From Deltaproteobacteria bacterium (lineage in GTDB: Bacteria > Myxococcota > Kuafuiibacteriia > Kuafuiibacteriales > Kuafuiibacteriaceae), in the NCBI GenBank assembly GCA_020632995.1, contig JACKEN010000016.1, positions 1 through 64,000 on the forward strand: DNA of 64,000 bases. Direction: 5' to 3'. The notes below the pieces were generated by a model, which saw nothing but the letters and a program-made list of their open reading frames with translations, had not been told where the DNA came from and searched no databases. A program made the position numbers and the translations under genes. Shown here in pieces: positions 38,786-47,489 of the stretch. The first letter of the stretch is position 1. The number at the start of each line of letters is the position of its first letter.

Positions 38786-39337
38786 CTACTGGGGCTCGGC
38801 GCCCTCGGGCGGCGTCACGTCACCGTCCTTGCGGATCACCTCACCGCTCGGATCGGTGACCTCGACCGCGACGTCGGGGGCCGGCTCGGGGCCGCCCCCG
38901 CCGAACGCCGAAGGGTCGGCCGCCTTGGAGAGGTCCAGGGCGCGGATGGGGTTGTCCTCGGTCTCGAGGATCCAACGCCCCGCCACCCGTTGCCAGTGCT
39001 GCACCGAGGTGCGGTTCTCGAGCGTCACCGAGGGCAGCTCCATGTAGCGGACCCGGATGGTGACCTTGGCGGAGTCGGCGGTCAGCAGGTTGGCCTGCAT
39101 GATCTGGTAGTCCTCGACGTGGAGCGACTTGTCGTCCTCCTCGTAGGCGGCCAGGAACGCGCCGCGCACGTCGGGCGGCAGGAAGAGGGCGGCCCGCTCG
39201 TAGTTCTTCCAGCGGTAGGCGTCGTTGTAGGCCTCGACCGAGTCCTGGAGCTCCTTGAGCGCGTCGGCCTGGCTGGCGCCGAACGCGCTGCAGCCGGCGA
39301 GGCCGAGCGCGAGCGCCGCGACCGCGCGAGCCCTCAC
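38786..39337 (-). CDS. Small lipoprotein of unknown function
   Basis: GTG 39337 starts a 183-residue protein with a lipobox (LALGLAGC). The mature domain (VEAYNDAYRWKNYERAALFL, VEDYQIMQANLLTADSAKV, SVQHWQRVAGRWILETED) resembles small NTF2-like or SnoaL-like alpha+beta folds in layout. The C-terminal 45 residues are Pro/Asp-rich and disordered. It is translationally coupled to the 126-residue gene upstream (GTGA overlap). It converges on the TonB-receptor gene with only three bases between the two stop codons. Confidence 0.65.
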   Translation of the reverse strand: MRARAVAALALGLAGCSAFGASQADALKELQDSVEAYNDAYRWKNYERAALFLPPDVRGAFLAAYEEDDKSLHVEDYQIMQANLLTADSAKVTIRVRYMELPSVTLENRTSVQHWQRVAGRWILETEDNPIRALDLSKAADPSAFGGGGPEPAPDVAVEVTDPSGEVIRKDGDVTPPEGAEPQ

Positions 39338-39714
39338 TCCCCACCGTCCTTCGCGCCGACGAAGCGATCGGCGTCTTCGTCGAAGAGCACGTTGAAGGTG
39401 GTGAGGGAGCCGTACACGCGCGTGATGTACTGCTGCAGGTCGACCTTCTCGGCGTCGCTGAGCCCCTTGTGCGCGTTGATCTTCTGCTCGAGCACCCGGA
39501 TCCGGTCCCGCACCATCACCACCTTGTGGAAGAAGGCGTCGAGGGGGATCTCCTTGGCCTGCAGCGACGGGTCCCGCGGCTGGATGACCAGCTTTCCACC
39601 GTCGAAACGCTGCGCGATGGGGGTGAAGCCGAGGCCGGCCTCCTCCTCCAGGATCTCGCGCACCACCCGCTTGAGCTCTTCGCGATCCACGGCTTGGGTA
39701 TGGCCGACGGCCAC
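39334..39714 (-). CDS. Conserved hypothetical helical protein
   Basis: The 126-residue product has no signal peptide. It starts with a short helix-rich stretch (REELKRVVREILEEEAGLGF), then a beta piece (FDGGKLVIQPRDPS) and a predicted coiled coil (FHKVVMVRDRIRVLEQKINA). It resembles small uncharacterised proteins common in Myxococcota genomes, but I know of no function. It sits 14 bases downstream of the acyl-CoA ligase gene and is coupled to the lipoprotein gene that follows, so the three probably share a transcript. Confidence 0.6.
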   Translation of the reverse strand: MAVGHTQAVDREELKRVVREILEEEAGLGFTPIAQRFDGGKLVIQPRDPSLQAKEIPLDAFFHKVVMVRDRIRVLEQKINAHKGLSDAEKVDLQQYITRVYGSLTTFNVLFDEDADRFVGAKDGGE

Positions 39715-39728
39715 GCCGGGGTCAACGG

Positions 39729-41534
39729 TCAGGCGTACATGCCCTCGATCAGCCCGGCGAAGTGCTCGGTCACCGGCTTGCGCTTGATCTTCATGGTCGG
39801 GGTCAGCTCACCCGCCTCCTCGGACAGCTCCCGCTCCAGGATCTCGAAGCGCTTGATGGTCTCGTACCGGGCCAGGTGGGGGTTCACGTCGCGGTCCAGG
39901 GCGGTCTGGATCGCCTGCCGGACCTTCGGATCCTGGGTCCGGGCCTTCGGGTCGCCCGCCTCGATGCCATTCTGCTTGCAGAACGCGTCGAGCTTCTCGG
40001 GCACCAGGGTGATGAGCGCGGTGAGGTACTTGCGCTGGTCCCCGATCACCACCGCCTGGCTGACCAGCTCGATCTCCCGGAGCAGCTTCTCGATGTTCTG
40101 GGGCGCGATGTTCTTGCCGCCCGCGGTGATGATGAGGTCCTTCTTGCGGTCGGTGAGGCGCAGGTAGCCGTCCGCGTCCAGCTCACCCACGTCGCCGGTG
40201 TAGAGCCAGCCGTCCCGCAAGGTCTCTTGCGTCGCCTTCTCCTTGTTGAGGTAGCCCTTGAACACGTTGGGCCCCTTGACCAGGATCTCGCCGTCGCCCT
40301 CGATCTTCACCTCGATGCCCGGCAGCGGCTTGCCCACCGTGCCGAGGCGGGCGCTCCCCGCGATGTTGAAGCTGGTCGGCCCGCTGTCCTCGGACTGCCC
40401 GTACACCTCGGACACCGCGATCCCCATCGAGAGGAACCAGTCCCGGGTCGCGGGCGACATCGGCGCCGCCCCGCTGAACACGAAGCGGGCCGCGTCGAGC
40501 CCGAGGCGCGCCTTGAACTTCGAGTAGACGAGCTTGTCGAAGACCGGCCAGAGCAAGGCGTCCGTCATCGGCGGGCGCTTGCCCTCGTAGCGGGCCCGCA
40601 TCACCGGCAGGCCGACCTTCTGGGCTGCGGCGAGGATCTTCTTCCGCGCCGGCGGCGCCTCGGCCGCCGCGGCCTGGACCTTGGCCTGGATCTTCTCGAA
40701 CACCCGCGGCACCCCGAACAGGAAGTGCGGGCGCACCTGGGCCAGCGCGGTCGGCAGGTGCTCCAACACCGGCACGAAGTGCGCGGTGGCCCCGATCGTG
40801 ATCGGGCCGTGGATGGTCATCATCTGCTCGGCGATGTGGGCCATCGGCAGGTAGCTCACGCAGCGATCGCCGGGCCGGGTGTCGGCCAGGCTCATGCCGG
40901 TGGTGGCGGTCCACATGAGGTTGTGGTGGGTGAGCACCACGCCCTTCGGCGGCCCGGTGGTGCCCGAGGTGTAGATCAGGGTGGCGGCCCCCTCCGACTT
41001 CAGCTCGCTCCGGATCTCGTCGAGGCGCTCCCGCGGCGTCGCCTCGGCCTTCGCGAGGGCCTCCTCCCACCGGTACACCAGCCCGTCCGGGCTCCCGGTC
41101 GGCGGCTCGGCCCCCGGGAAGAGGATGACCGCCTTCAGCTTGGGCAGGTTCGCGCGCACCGAGAGCACCTTCTCGGCCTGCACCGCGTCCACCAGCACCG
41201 CGATCGAGGCGCCGCTGTCCTGGATGATGTACTCGGCCTGCTCGGCGGTCGAGGTCGGGTAGATGCCCGCCGGCATGCCCCCCGCCGCCATCGCGCCGAG
41301 GTCCGCGAGCACCCACGCCACCCGGTTGGGCCCGATGATGCAGACCGCGTCGCCCGGCTGATGGCCGAGGCTGATGAAGGCCCGCGCCACCTCCGCCACC
41401 TTGTCGCGGTACTGGCTCCAGGTGAGGATGTCCCACGCGTCGTAGCTGTCGCCCCGCGGGTCGCAGACCGCGGGCTGATCACCGCGGTCCCGCGCTTGCT
41501 GGTCCAGCCGGTCGAGGATGGTGACTTGGTCCAC
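39729..41534 (-). CDS. Long-chain fatty-acid-CoA ligase (AMP-binding family)
   Basis: The AMP-binding signature LIYTSGTTGPPKGV, the YGQSEDSG motif, GWLYTGDVGELDADGYL and DRKKDLIITAGGKNI are all present, so the enzyme activates fatty acids with ATP and CoA. The closing KIKRKPVTEHFAGLIEGMY and the overall length (601 residues) match FadD15-like enzymes. GTG 41534 (VDQVTILDRLDQQ) is preferred over a TTG at 41570. No membrane segment is present; enzymes of this type associate with the membrane surface. It is followed closely by two small genes in the same direction. Confidence 0.85.
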   Translation of the reverse strand: MDQVTILDRLDQQARDRGDQPAVCDPRGDSYDAWDILTWSQYRDKVAEVARAFISLGHQPGDAVCIIGPNRVAWVLADLGAMAAGGMPAGIYPTSTAEQAEYIIQDSGASIAVLVDAVQAEKVLSVRANLPKLKAVILFPGAEPPTGSPDGLVYRWEEALAKAEATPRERLDEIRSELKSEGAATLIYTSGTTGPPKGVVLTHHNLMWTATTGMSLADTRPGDRCVSYLPMAHIAEQMMTIHGPITIGATAHFVPVLEHLPTALAQVRPHFLFGVPRVFEKIQAKVQAAAAEAPPARKKILAAAQKVGLPVMRARYEGKRPPMTDALLWPVFDKLVYSKFKARLGLDAARFVFSGAAPMSPATRDWFLSMGIAVSEVYGQSEDSGPTSFNIAGSARLGTVGKPLPGIEVKIEGDGEILVKGPNVFKGYLNKEKATQETLRDGWLYTGDVGELDADGYLRLTDRKKDLIITAGGKNIAPQNIEKLLREIELVSQAVVIGDQRKYLTALITLVPEKLDAFCKQNGIEAGDPKARTQDPKVRQAIQTALDRDVNPHLARYETIKRFEILERELSEEAGELTPTMKIKRKPVTEHFAGLIEGMYA

Positions 41535-41577
41535 GGAGATCCACCTAGCCGCACCAGGGGAGGCGGTCAACCGGGCC

Positions 41578-41964
41578 TCAACGCCCCACCGCGACGAGGT
41601 AGGCCCAGTTCAGCGCCACCACCGCGATGAGGAGCGGCCGGAGCCACCGGAACAGCCGGCCCCTGGGGTCGAGGCGCCACGGGCGCCGGGTCCAGGCCAC
41701 CCGCAGCGCGTGCAGCAGGTAGAGCGCCCCCGCGACCCCGGCCAGCGCCACGAGCGGGTTCATCTCGAAGGCGGTGACGAGGTCGAGGCGGGTCAGCGCG
41801 CGCATCGCGCGGGTGCCGCCGCAGGTGAGGCAGGGGAGCGTGGTCACGACCTTGAAGGGGCACAGGAAGTGCTCGAACGCGTCGTCCGGCGCCCACCGGG
41901 CCACCGCCAGGCCAAGCGCGGCGAGCGGCGCCCAGATCAGCTCATGGACCAGGGGGCGCGCCAT
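41578..41964 (-). CDS. DUF2752 membrane protein
   Basis: The 128-residue product has the DUF2752 signature, CPF then LPCLTCGGTRAMRAL followed by a segment that ends near FEMNPLVAL, with three membrane helices. The Cys residues of the signature suggest metal or redox binding, but the family has no known function. The ATG shares its A with the upstream stop (TGATG), so it is coupled to the YIP1-like gene. Confidence 0.75.
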   Translation of the reverse strand: MARPLVHELIWAPLAALGLAVARWAPDDAFEHFLCPFKVVTTLPCLTCGGTRAMRALTRLDLVTAFEMNPLVALAGVAGALYLLHALRVAWTRRPWRLDPRGRLFRWLRPLLIAVVALNWAYLVAVGR

Positions 41965-42740
41965 CAGTAGTGCATCAACGTCGGGATCGCGATGGCCGCG
42001 ACGATCCCCACGCAGGCGAGGCAGAGCATGGGGATCAACAGGAGCGCCGCCGCCGCCTTGAGGCCGGTGGTGTTGTGGATCGCGGCGAGCCCGATGATCC
42101 CGGCCACGATGGACCAGATCGCCCCGACCAGCATGCCGAGGCCCGGGACGAGGTAGATCGGCGCCACCGACCCGGACGTGTAGGCCAGCACGCGGAACGT
42201 GGCCTCGAACCCAGCCTCGGCGCCCCCGAGCACCATGAGGATGACGTGGGCGATCGCGGCCTGGATGAACAGGGCGACCACCACGCTGATCGGCGCGGTG
42301 ATCAGCCCGCCGATGCCGCTGAAGCCCAGGCCGGTGAGGCCCTCCATGCCGTCGGTGCCGGGGGCGAACTGCAGCACCGCGCCCATCGCCGCCATCTGCC
42401 AGAGCTGGTTGATGATGGCGCCGGCCGAGCCGAGGATCAGCGCGAACAACAGGGCGTTGGTCAGGGGCACCGTGGGGTCTGCGCGCGCGAAGGTGCCGCT
42501 CGCGTCGAGGAGCACCTGCTTCACCGTCTCCCACATCGCCGCGGCGCTCCGCTCGTCCTCCCACGGGATCCCGGTGTACTCCGCGTGCAGCTCCGGGGCC
42601 GGCTCGGCGGTGGGCGAGGCCCACGGGTTCGGCGTGCCGGGGGCCGCCGCTTGAAAGGGATCCTGCGCCACCGTGCCGCACGCGGGGCAGGGCTGACCGA
42701 AGGTGCCAGGGTGCTCGAAGCCACAGGCTGCGCACTTCAT
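41964..42740 (-). CDS. YIP1-family membrane protein with N-terminal zinc ribbon
   Basis: ATG 42740 gives a protein of 258 residues that starts with a zinc ribbon (CAACGFEHPGTFGQPCPACG; four Cys), a Pro-rich linker and then about five membrane segments of YIP1 type (LTNALLFALILGSAGAIINQL, ITAPISVVVALFIQAAIAHVI, IWSIVAGIIGLAAIH). A frame from 42809 only adds a polar leader. YIP1-like proteins in bacteria have no settled role; those with zinc ribbons are frequent in Myxococcota. It is coupled to the DUF2752 gene downstream. Confidence 0.75.
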   Translation of the reverse strand: MKCAACGFEHPGTFGQPCPACGTVAQDPFQAAAPGTPNPWASPTAEPAPELHAEYTGIPWEDERSAAAMWETVKQVLLDASGTFARADPTVPLTNALLFALILGSAGAIINQLWQMAAMGAVLQFAPGTDGMEGLTGLGFSGIGGLITAPISVVVALFIQAAIAHVILMVLGGAEAGFEATFRVLAYTSGSVAPIYLVPGLGMLVGAIWSIVAGIIGLAAIHNTTGLKAAAALLLIPMLCLACVGIVAAIAIPTLMHY

Positions 42741-42820
42741 GCCTCGATTATCCGGAGGCGGGGGGGTCGGCGCTACCCCCACCTTGATCACCCCACCCCA
42801 CCTCGCCATGCTCCCGGCCC

Positions 42821-43276
42821 GTGCGCGACCCTCGCACCCACGACTTCCGGCGCCAGTCCCTGGGCTCGGAGCGCCAGATCCGCCGCTTCGAGGCGGTCGC
42901 GCCCGGACGCTACGCGGTGGACGGGGTGGGCCCCGACGTCCAGGTGGGCGACCGGCTCCGCTTCACCCTCAAGGGCTCCCAAGACCTGGAGCTCGTGCTC
43001 ACCGTCGTAGGGTTGCGCCCCCGCGTGATCCCGATGAACGGCTGGGCGGCGGAGCTCACGGGCGAGGCGTTCGAGGACCTCCAGATCCACACCTGGCGCG
43101 TGGTCTGCGACGGCTGCGGCCTCGGGGCCGACCTGGAGTTCGCCGCCCCGGTCGGCGCGACGCAAGACGCGTTGACTTCAGCCGCGACCGCCCGGCTCGC
43201 CGACCTGGGCTGGCGCGCGGCGGATCACCGGTGCCCGAGCTGCGCGAGGAGTGAACATGCAATCCATCCTGCCTGA
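42821..43276 (+). CDS. Small zinc-binding-like protein, unknown
   Basis: The 151-residue product, starting at GTG 42821, has a beta-rich N-terminal half (VGDRLRFTLKGSQDLELVL) and two Cys pairs, VCDGCGL and HRCPSCAR, that could form one zinc site. No signal peptide. The end overlaps the start of the btpA-like gene by about 20 bases, so the two are probably expressed together. No family recognised. Confidence 0.55.
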   Translation: MRDPRTHDFRRQSLGSERQIRRFEAVAPGRYAVDGVGPDVQVGDRLRFTLKGSQDLELVLTVVGLRPRVIPMNGWAAELTGEAFEDLQIHTWRVVCDGCGLGADLEFAAPVGATQDALTSAATARLADLGWRAADHRCPSCARSEHAIHPA

Positions 43277-44138
43277 TGTGAGCGGGTGCACCCTGGTCGG
43301 CATGGTCCACCTGGGGCCCCTGCCCGGCTCTCCCCGCTGGCAAGGCGACCTGCGCCGCATCCTCGACGCCGCGATGCTCGACGCCGAGCGCCTCCTCACC
43401 GCGGGCTTCGACGCGCTCATCGTCGAGAACATGGGCGACCTCCCCTACCTCAAGGGCGCGGTGCCCCCCGAGACGGTGGCGGCCATGACCCTCGCCACCG
43501 AGCGGGTGGTGCGCCTGGGCCGCCCGGTGGGGGTGCAGGTGCTGGCCGGGGCCAACCGCGAGGCCCTCGGGGTGGCGGTGGCGGCGGGCGCCGCGTTCAT
43601 CCGGGCCGAGGCCTTCGCGTACGCCCACGTCGCCGATGAGGGCTGGCTCGACGCCTCGGCCGGGCCGCTCTTACGGGCGCGAGCGGCGCTCGGGGCCGAC
43701 GTGAAGGTGTGGGCGGACATCAAGATGCCCGGTCCTGCAGGCCGAAGGCCTGAGGACTACGCCTCTGGGGCTCCAGGCTGAGCTCCGCGGAGCGGAGCGC
43801 GGGCTGGAGCAGCCAGGAAGAAGCACTCCGCCCACGCGGTCACCGCCGACGTCTCGCTCGGCGAGACCGCGAAGGGCACCGCGTTCTGCGGCGCCGACGC
43901 GCTGATCGTCACCGGCTCCGCCACCGGGGCGCCCACGTCGATCGAGGATGTTCGAGAGGCATTGCAAGGTGGATTGCCGGTGGCGGTCGGCTCGGGGGTG
44001 AGCCCGGAGGACGCGCCGGAGCTGGCGCAGGTGGCGTCGGCGCTGATCGTGGGGAGCTACATCAAGGAGGCGGGGGACTGGCGCCGCCCGGTGGATCCGG
44101 CGCGGGCGAGGGCGCTGGTGCGGGCGGTGCGCGGGTAG
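43257..44138 (+). pseudogene. BtpA/SgcQ-family TIM-barrel gene interrupted by an in-frame palindromic insert
   Basis: The N-terminal part (LVGMVHLGPLPGSPRW, DALIVENMGDLPYL, GVQVLAGANREALGVA, VKVWADIK) and the C-terminal part (KKHSAHAVTADVSLGETAKG, GADALIVTGSATG, PVAVGSGVSPEDA) both match the BtpA/SgcQ (F420-0 / photosystem I biogenesis-like) family. They are in the same frame but are separated by 93 bases (43725-43817) that contain an in-frame TGA at 43779-43781. Removing the 93 bases restores the expected DIKKKHSAHA motif. The gene therefore looks inactivated by a small insert; a strain-level or assembly variant is also possible. Confidence 0.75.
43725..43817. repeat. 93-bp palindromic insert (RPE/REP-like) within the btpA-like gene
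   Basis: The insert is exactly 31 codons long. It holds the hairpin CAGGCC-GAA-GGCCTG (43738-43752, extended by a bulged TCCT/AGGA), the perfect palindrome GCTCCGCGGAGC (43782-43793) and an outer pair GGCTCCAG / GCTGGAGC. It contains no gene. A multiple of three and nested palindromes within a coding region recall Rickettsia palindromic elements. Confidence 0.7.
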
Positions 44139-44208
44139 CACGTTCGTAAGCGATGCGCGCAGCAGGTTGTGGCTCGAGCTCCCAGAGGATCCGGGTGGGC
44201 CCGGGTCT

Positions 44209-44945
44209 TCAGTCTTGCGTCCACAGGTGCGCGAGCAGAGCCCCGTCGCGGCGTCGAAGGCGAGCAGGCTCGTGAGCTGCTGCCCCGCGTACTCGGGCTC
44301 GTGGGCCAGCGTCATCAGCCGCACCTGGTCCCGCGGCACCGGGTCGCCGCCCTGGGTGAAGAAGCCCCGCTCCCGGTAGAAGGCCTCGTCCTCGGCCCGG
44401 GCCGGCGCGAGCTGGTAGAGGCCCTCGCCCCCGAACCCGATCCGGGCGGCCGAGGCCACGTCGCGGGCCTGCGCGGCGGGGTCGAAGGCCTCGGGATCGT
44501 TGTCCTTCAGGTCCTGGTAGGCGGCGTCGGTGGCCCGCTGGTACCAGGCCTGGGCGGAGCCGACCGCGGCCTGCTGGAACGCGGCCTCCGAGATCGGCCC
44601 GGCCGGGGGCAGGCGCGCCGCGAGCTCGGCCTGGTGGTGGGCGAGGCGCGCCTTGGCGCCCCGGTCCAGGCGGACGCGGATCCCGTTGATCTTGGCCGCC
44701 CGGCGGCTGTCCTTGGCGGAGTTCAGGATGTCGACCAGGCCCTCCTCGGAGCGGGCGATGCGGCCCTGATCGCGGAACAGCGGGGCGATCTGCTGGTCCA
44801 TGGCGTCGGCGTCGATCACGCCCCGGGCCGCCACCTGCATGATCGCCTCGCCCAGGCGCCGGTCCTGGTCCTCGTGGCGGGCCCCTCGGTGGCGGAGCGT
44901 TGGAGTCGGAAGGTCTGAGGTAGTTTGCCATCGCACATCAAGCAT
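44209..44945 (-). CDS. Helical protein of unknown function (frameshifted)
   Basis: The main frame reads RLGEAIMQVAARGVIDADAM, FRDQGRIARSEEGLVDIL, AHHQAELAARLPPAGPISEA and ends best as SLLAFDAATG then LLAHLWTQD with a TGA at 44209, if an indel at CCCC 44241-44244 is allowed. The N-terminus is uncertain: ATG 44945 and ATG 44931 lie in different frames. No signal peptide. The polar helical style and the EAFYRERGFFTQGGDPVP block recall the other effector-like proteins in this window, but no family is recognised. Confidence 0.45.
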
Positions 44946-45045
44946 CGGCGCTGGGGCGGGGGAGTTGCCTGTTGGCGCCGAGTACGAATGAATTTCAAAC
45001 ACTTAGCGCGGGTCAGGGGCGGCGCCGGGCTGCTAGCGTCCGGGC

Positions 45046-46432
45046 GTGGCGAAGACCCGGAGCATCCACCGCTGCACCGAGTGCGGGCACGCGTCCGCCA
45101 AGTGGCTGGGCCGCTGCCCCGGGTGCGGGGCGTGGAACAGCTTCCAGGAGGAGACCGAGGCCCCCGCGGCCAAGGGCCGGAACGAGGAGCGCACCTTCCG
45201 CCTCCCCGACAGCGCCCAGGCCGCCCAGCCGGTCCCCCTGGCCGAGGTCGCGGCCGAGGGCACCGCCCGCCTCCCCACCGGCATCTCCGAGCTGGACCGG
45301 GTGCTCGGCGGGGGCCTCGTCCCCGGCGCCCTGATCCTGGTCGGCGGCGACCCCGGCATCGGCAAGTCCACCCTGCTCTTGCAGGCCCTCGACCGGGTGG
45401 TGCGGGGCGCGACGGAGCGCAGCGTGATGTACGTGAGCGGCGAGGAGTCGCCCGAGCAAGTCAAGTTGCGCGCCGACCGCCTCGGCGCCGACGGCAAGCG
45501 GGTGCTCATGTTCGCCGAGACCCGCGCCGACCGCATCGTCGAGGCGATCGAGAAGACCGTGCCCGCCGCGGTGGTCATCGACTCGATCCAGTCGGTCTAC
45601 GATCCCGGCCTCGAGAGCGCCCCCGGCAGCGTCTCCCAGATCCGCGAGGTCGCGGCCCGCTTCCTCTACCTCGCCAAGGCCCGCGGCGTGCCGGTGTTCC
45701 TGGTAGGCCACGTGACCAAGGAGGGCGCCCTCGCCGGCCCCCGCGTGCTGGAGCACATGGTCGACACCGTGCTCTACTTCGAGTCCTCGAGCGGCCACCC
45801 GTACCGCATCCTGCGCGCCCACAAGAACCGCTTCGGCTCCACCAACGAGATCGGCGTGTTCGAGATGCGCGCCACCGGCCTCGAGGAGGTCAAGAACCCC
45901 TCCGAGCTCTTCCTCGCCGAGCGCCCCGAGGCGCCCCCGGCTCGGTGGTCCTGCCCGCCCTCGAGGGCACCCGCCCCGTCCTCGTCGAGGTCCAGGCCCT
46001 GGTCTCCCCCACCAACTTCGGCACCCCCCGCCGCACCTGCCTCGGCTTCGACGCCAACCGCGCCGCCCTCCTGGTCGCCGTGCTGGAGCGCCGCGCCGGC
46101 CTGCAGCTGTTGGGCTGCGACATCTTCGTCAACGTGGCCGGCGGCATGGAGCTCGAGGAGCCCGCCGCCGACCTCGCGGTGGCGGTGGCCCTCGCCTCGT
46201 CCCTCAAGAACACGGCCCCCTCCCAGGGGCTGCCTGGTGTTCGGCGAGGTGGGCCTCGCGGGCGAGCTGCGCGGGGTCATGCAGCCCGAGGTGCGGCTGC
46301 GGGAGGCGAAGAAGCTGGGCTTCGACTGGGCGGTGATCCCGGCCGCGTCGCGCAGGAAGCTCGAGGTCCCGGCGGGGATGCGGGTGGTGGGCGAAGACGC
46401 TGGAGGAGGCGCTGGACTCGGTGTTTGGGTAG
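45046..46432 (+). CDS. radA: DNA repair protein RadA (Sms), with three apparent frameshifts
   Basis: RadA branch-migration helicase: C4 zinc finger (CTECGHASAKWLGRCPGCG), Walker A GGDPGIGKST, the RadA-specific KNRFG motif and the C-terminal Lon-like domain (LLGCDIFVNVAGGMELEEP, LVFGEVGLAGELR). GTG 45046 is the start. The frame must shift at CCCCC 45934-45938, near 46216-46229 (CCCCC and GGGG) and near 46395 so that the usual tail TLEEALDSVFG ends at TAG 46430-46432. Three shifts in a conserved housekeeping gene argue for sequence errors, not decay. A phosphatase-like gene follows after eleven bases. Confidence 0.9.
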
Positions 46433-46443
46433 GCTCGTCCGCC

Positions 46444-47025
46444 GTGAGCCCGGTGGCAGAGCGACCCCTCCTGGTCCTCGATGTGGATGAGACCCTCATC
46501 CACAGCCCCGACACCGTGCTCGCCGAGCGACGGCCGGACTTCTGGGTCGGGCCGCACGCGATCTACGAGCGGCCCGGGGTGCGGGCGTTCCTCCGCGAGG
46601 CCGCGACGCGCTTCGAGCTGGCGATCTGGTCCTCCGCCGACCGCTCGTATGTGCTCGGCATCATCGAGCGCATCGCGGAAGGAGTGGCGTTCGAGTTCAT
46701 CTGGGGGGTGGAGCGCTGCACGCCGCGGCGGGATATCGAATATGACGAGCTGCACTGGCTGAAGGACGTCAAGAAGGTCGTCCGGCGTGGGTGGGACCGG
46801 CGGCGCGTCTTGATGGTCGATGACTCGCGTGAGAAGCTGGCGCGGAACCACGGGAACGCGATCTACGTGGCGCCGTTCCTCGGCGATCCGGCGGATGACG
46901 AGCTCCCGATGTTGGCAACCTATCTTGCCTCGATCTCGGGGGAGCCGGACTTCCGGAGGTCCGGAAAGAGTTGGCCCTCGGCAGAAAGCGGCATCGGTGG
47001 CGCAGGGGTTGAACCTGCACGCTGA
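46444..47025 (+). CDS. FCP/SCP (NLI-interacting factor)-like HAD phosphatase
   Basis: The D-x-D-x-T motif of FCP/SCP phosphatases (LLVLDVDETLIHS) starts the domain, followed by the second motif (ELAIWSSADRSYV) and the metal-binding RVLMVDDSREKLARNHGN. These HAD enzymes dephosphorylate Ser in eukaryotes; bacterial copies are uncommon and their targets are unknown. The GTG start lies 11 bases after radA, so the genes may be co-transcribed. The last 25 residues are irregular and may reflect an indel. No signal peptide. Confidence 0.75.
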   Translation: MSPVAERPLLVLDVDETLIHSPDTVLAERRPDFWVGPHAIYERPGVRAFLREAATRFELAIWSSADRSYVLGIIERIAEGVAFEFIWGVERCTPRRDIEYDELHWLKDVKKVVRRGWDRRRVLMVDDSREKLARNHGNAIYVAPFLGDPADDELPMLATYLASISGEPDFRRSGKSWPSAESGIGGAGVEPAR

Positions 47026-47189
47026 CGAAGATCGCCATCTCGCGAGGTCCGGCTGGCGCGCCCTCGATCCAGGCCTCTGCTGGAGCTCAACCAGTGCTCC
47101 TGGCGCGATGGCCTCGACCACCAGCTGCAAGTGCTCGATGACGATCGTCGCCGATCCGCTTCGGCCACGCTGCCTGGATCAGGCCTCAG

Positions 47190-47489
47190 ATGTTCTCGAC
47201 GCACCCCAGCCGCCGACTTCGACGCGGTGTTCCTCGCGATGGGTTCTCGGCCACCTTCTCGAACGCACATCGACACGCCCGGATCCACTGCACGAGCGAC
47301 CTGGAGGAGGTCACGGTGGTCGGAGACCTCGCCTATACCGTGTGCCGGGACTCGCTCACGGTTGCTCTACGCACCGGTGAAGGCGAGACGCAGCTCGCAG
47401 GCCACCGGATGACGGTGTACCGCAGGCAGCCCGACGGCCGCTGGCTCCTGGCCCGCGACGCCCACACCCTCACCCCGACTCGAGGCTAG
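47190..47489 (+). pseudogene. SnoaL/NTF2-like (SgcJ/EcaC-type) gene, N-terminus degraded
   Basis: The C-terminal half fits SnoaL-like proteins well (DLEEVTVVGDLAYTVCRDSL, GHRMTVYRRQPDGRWLLARD, ending in LTPTRG). The expected first half is only visible as scattered pieces in other frames upstream (for example FDAVFLAMG just before 47240, and RALIEAW-like remains near 47050-47100), so several indels or real decay separate them. Function of intact members: small pore-like fold with varied activities. Treated as a broken gene. Confidence 0.5.

Noticed and set aside
43779..43781. In-frame TGA in the btpA-like gene read as selenocysteine
   Set aside because: It lies inside a palindromic insert that the family lacks; no selenoprotein family or Sec-insertion context supports it.
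45934..46400. Programmed frameshifting in radA
   Set aside because: Three shifts at G/C runs and normal single-frame radA in all bacteria that I know make sequence error far more likely.
46990..47035. tRNA-like 3' end (GGTTGAACC-like stretch) after the phosphatase gene
   Set aside because: No acceptor pairing and no cloverleaf can be drawn; it is a chance GC-rich match at the end of a coding frame.
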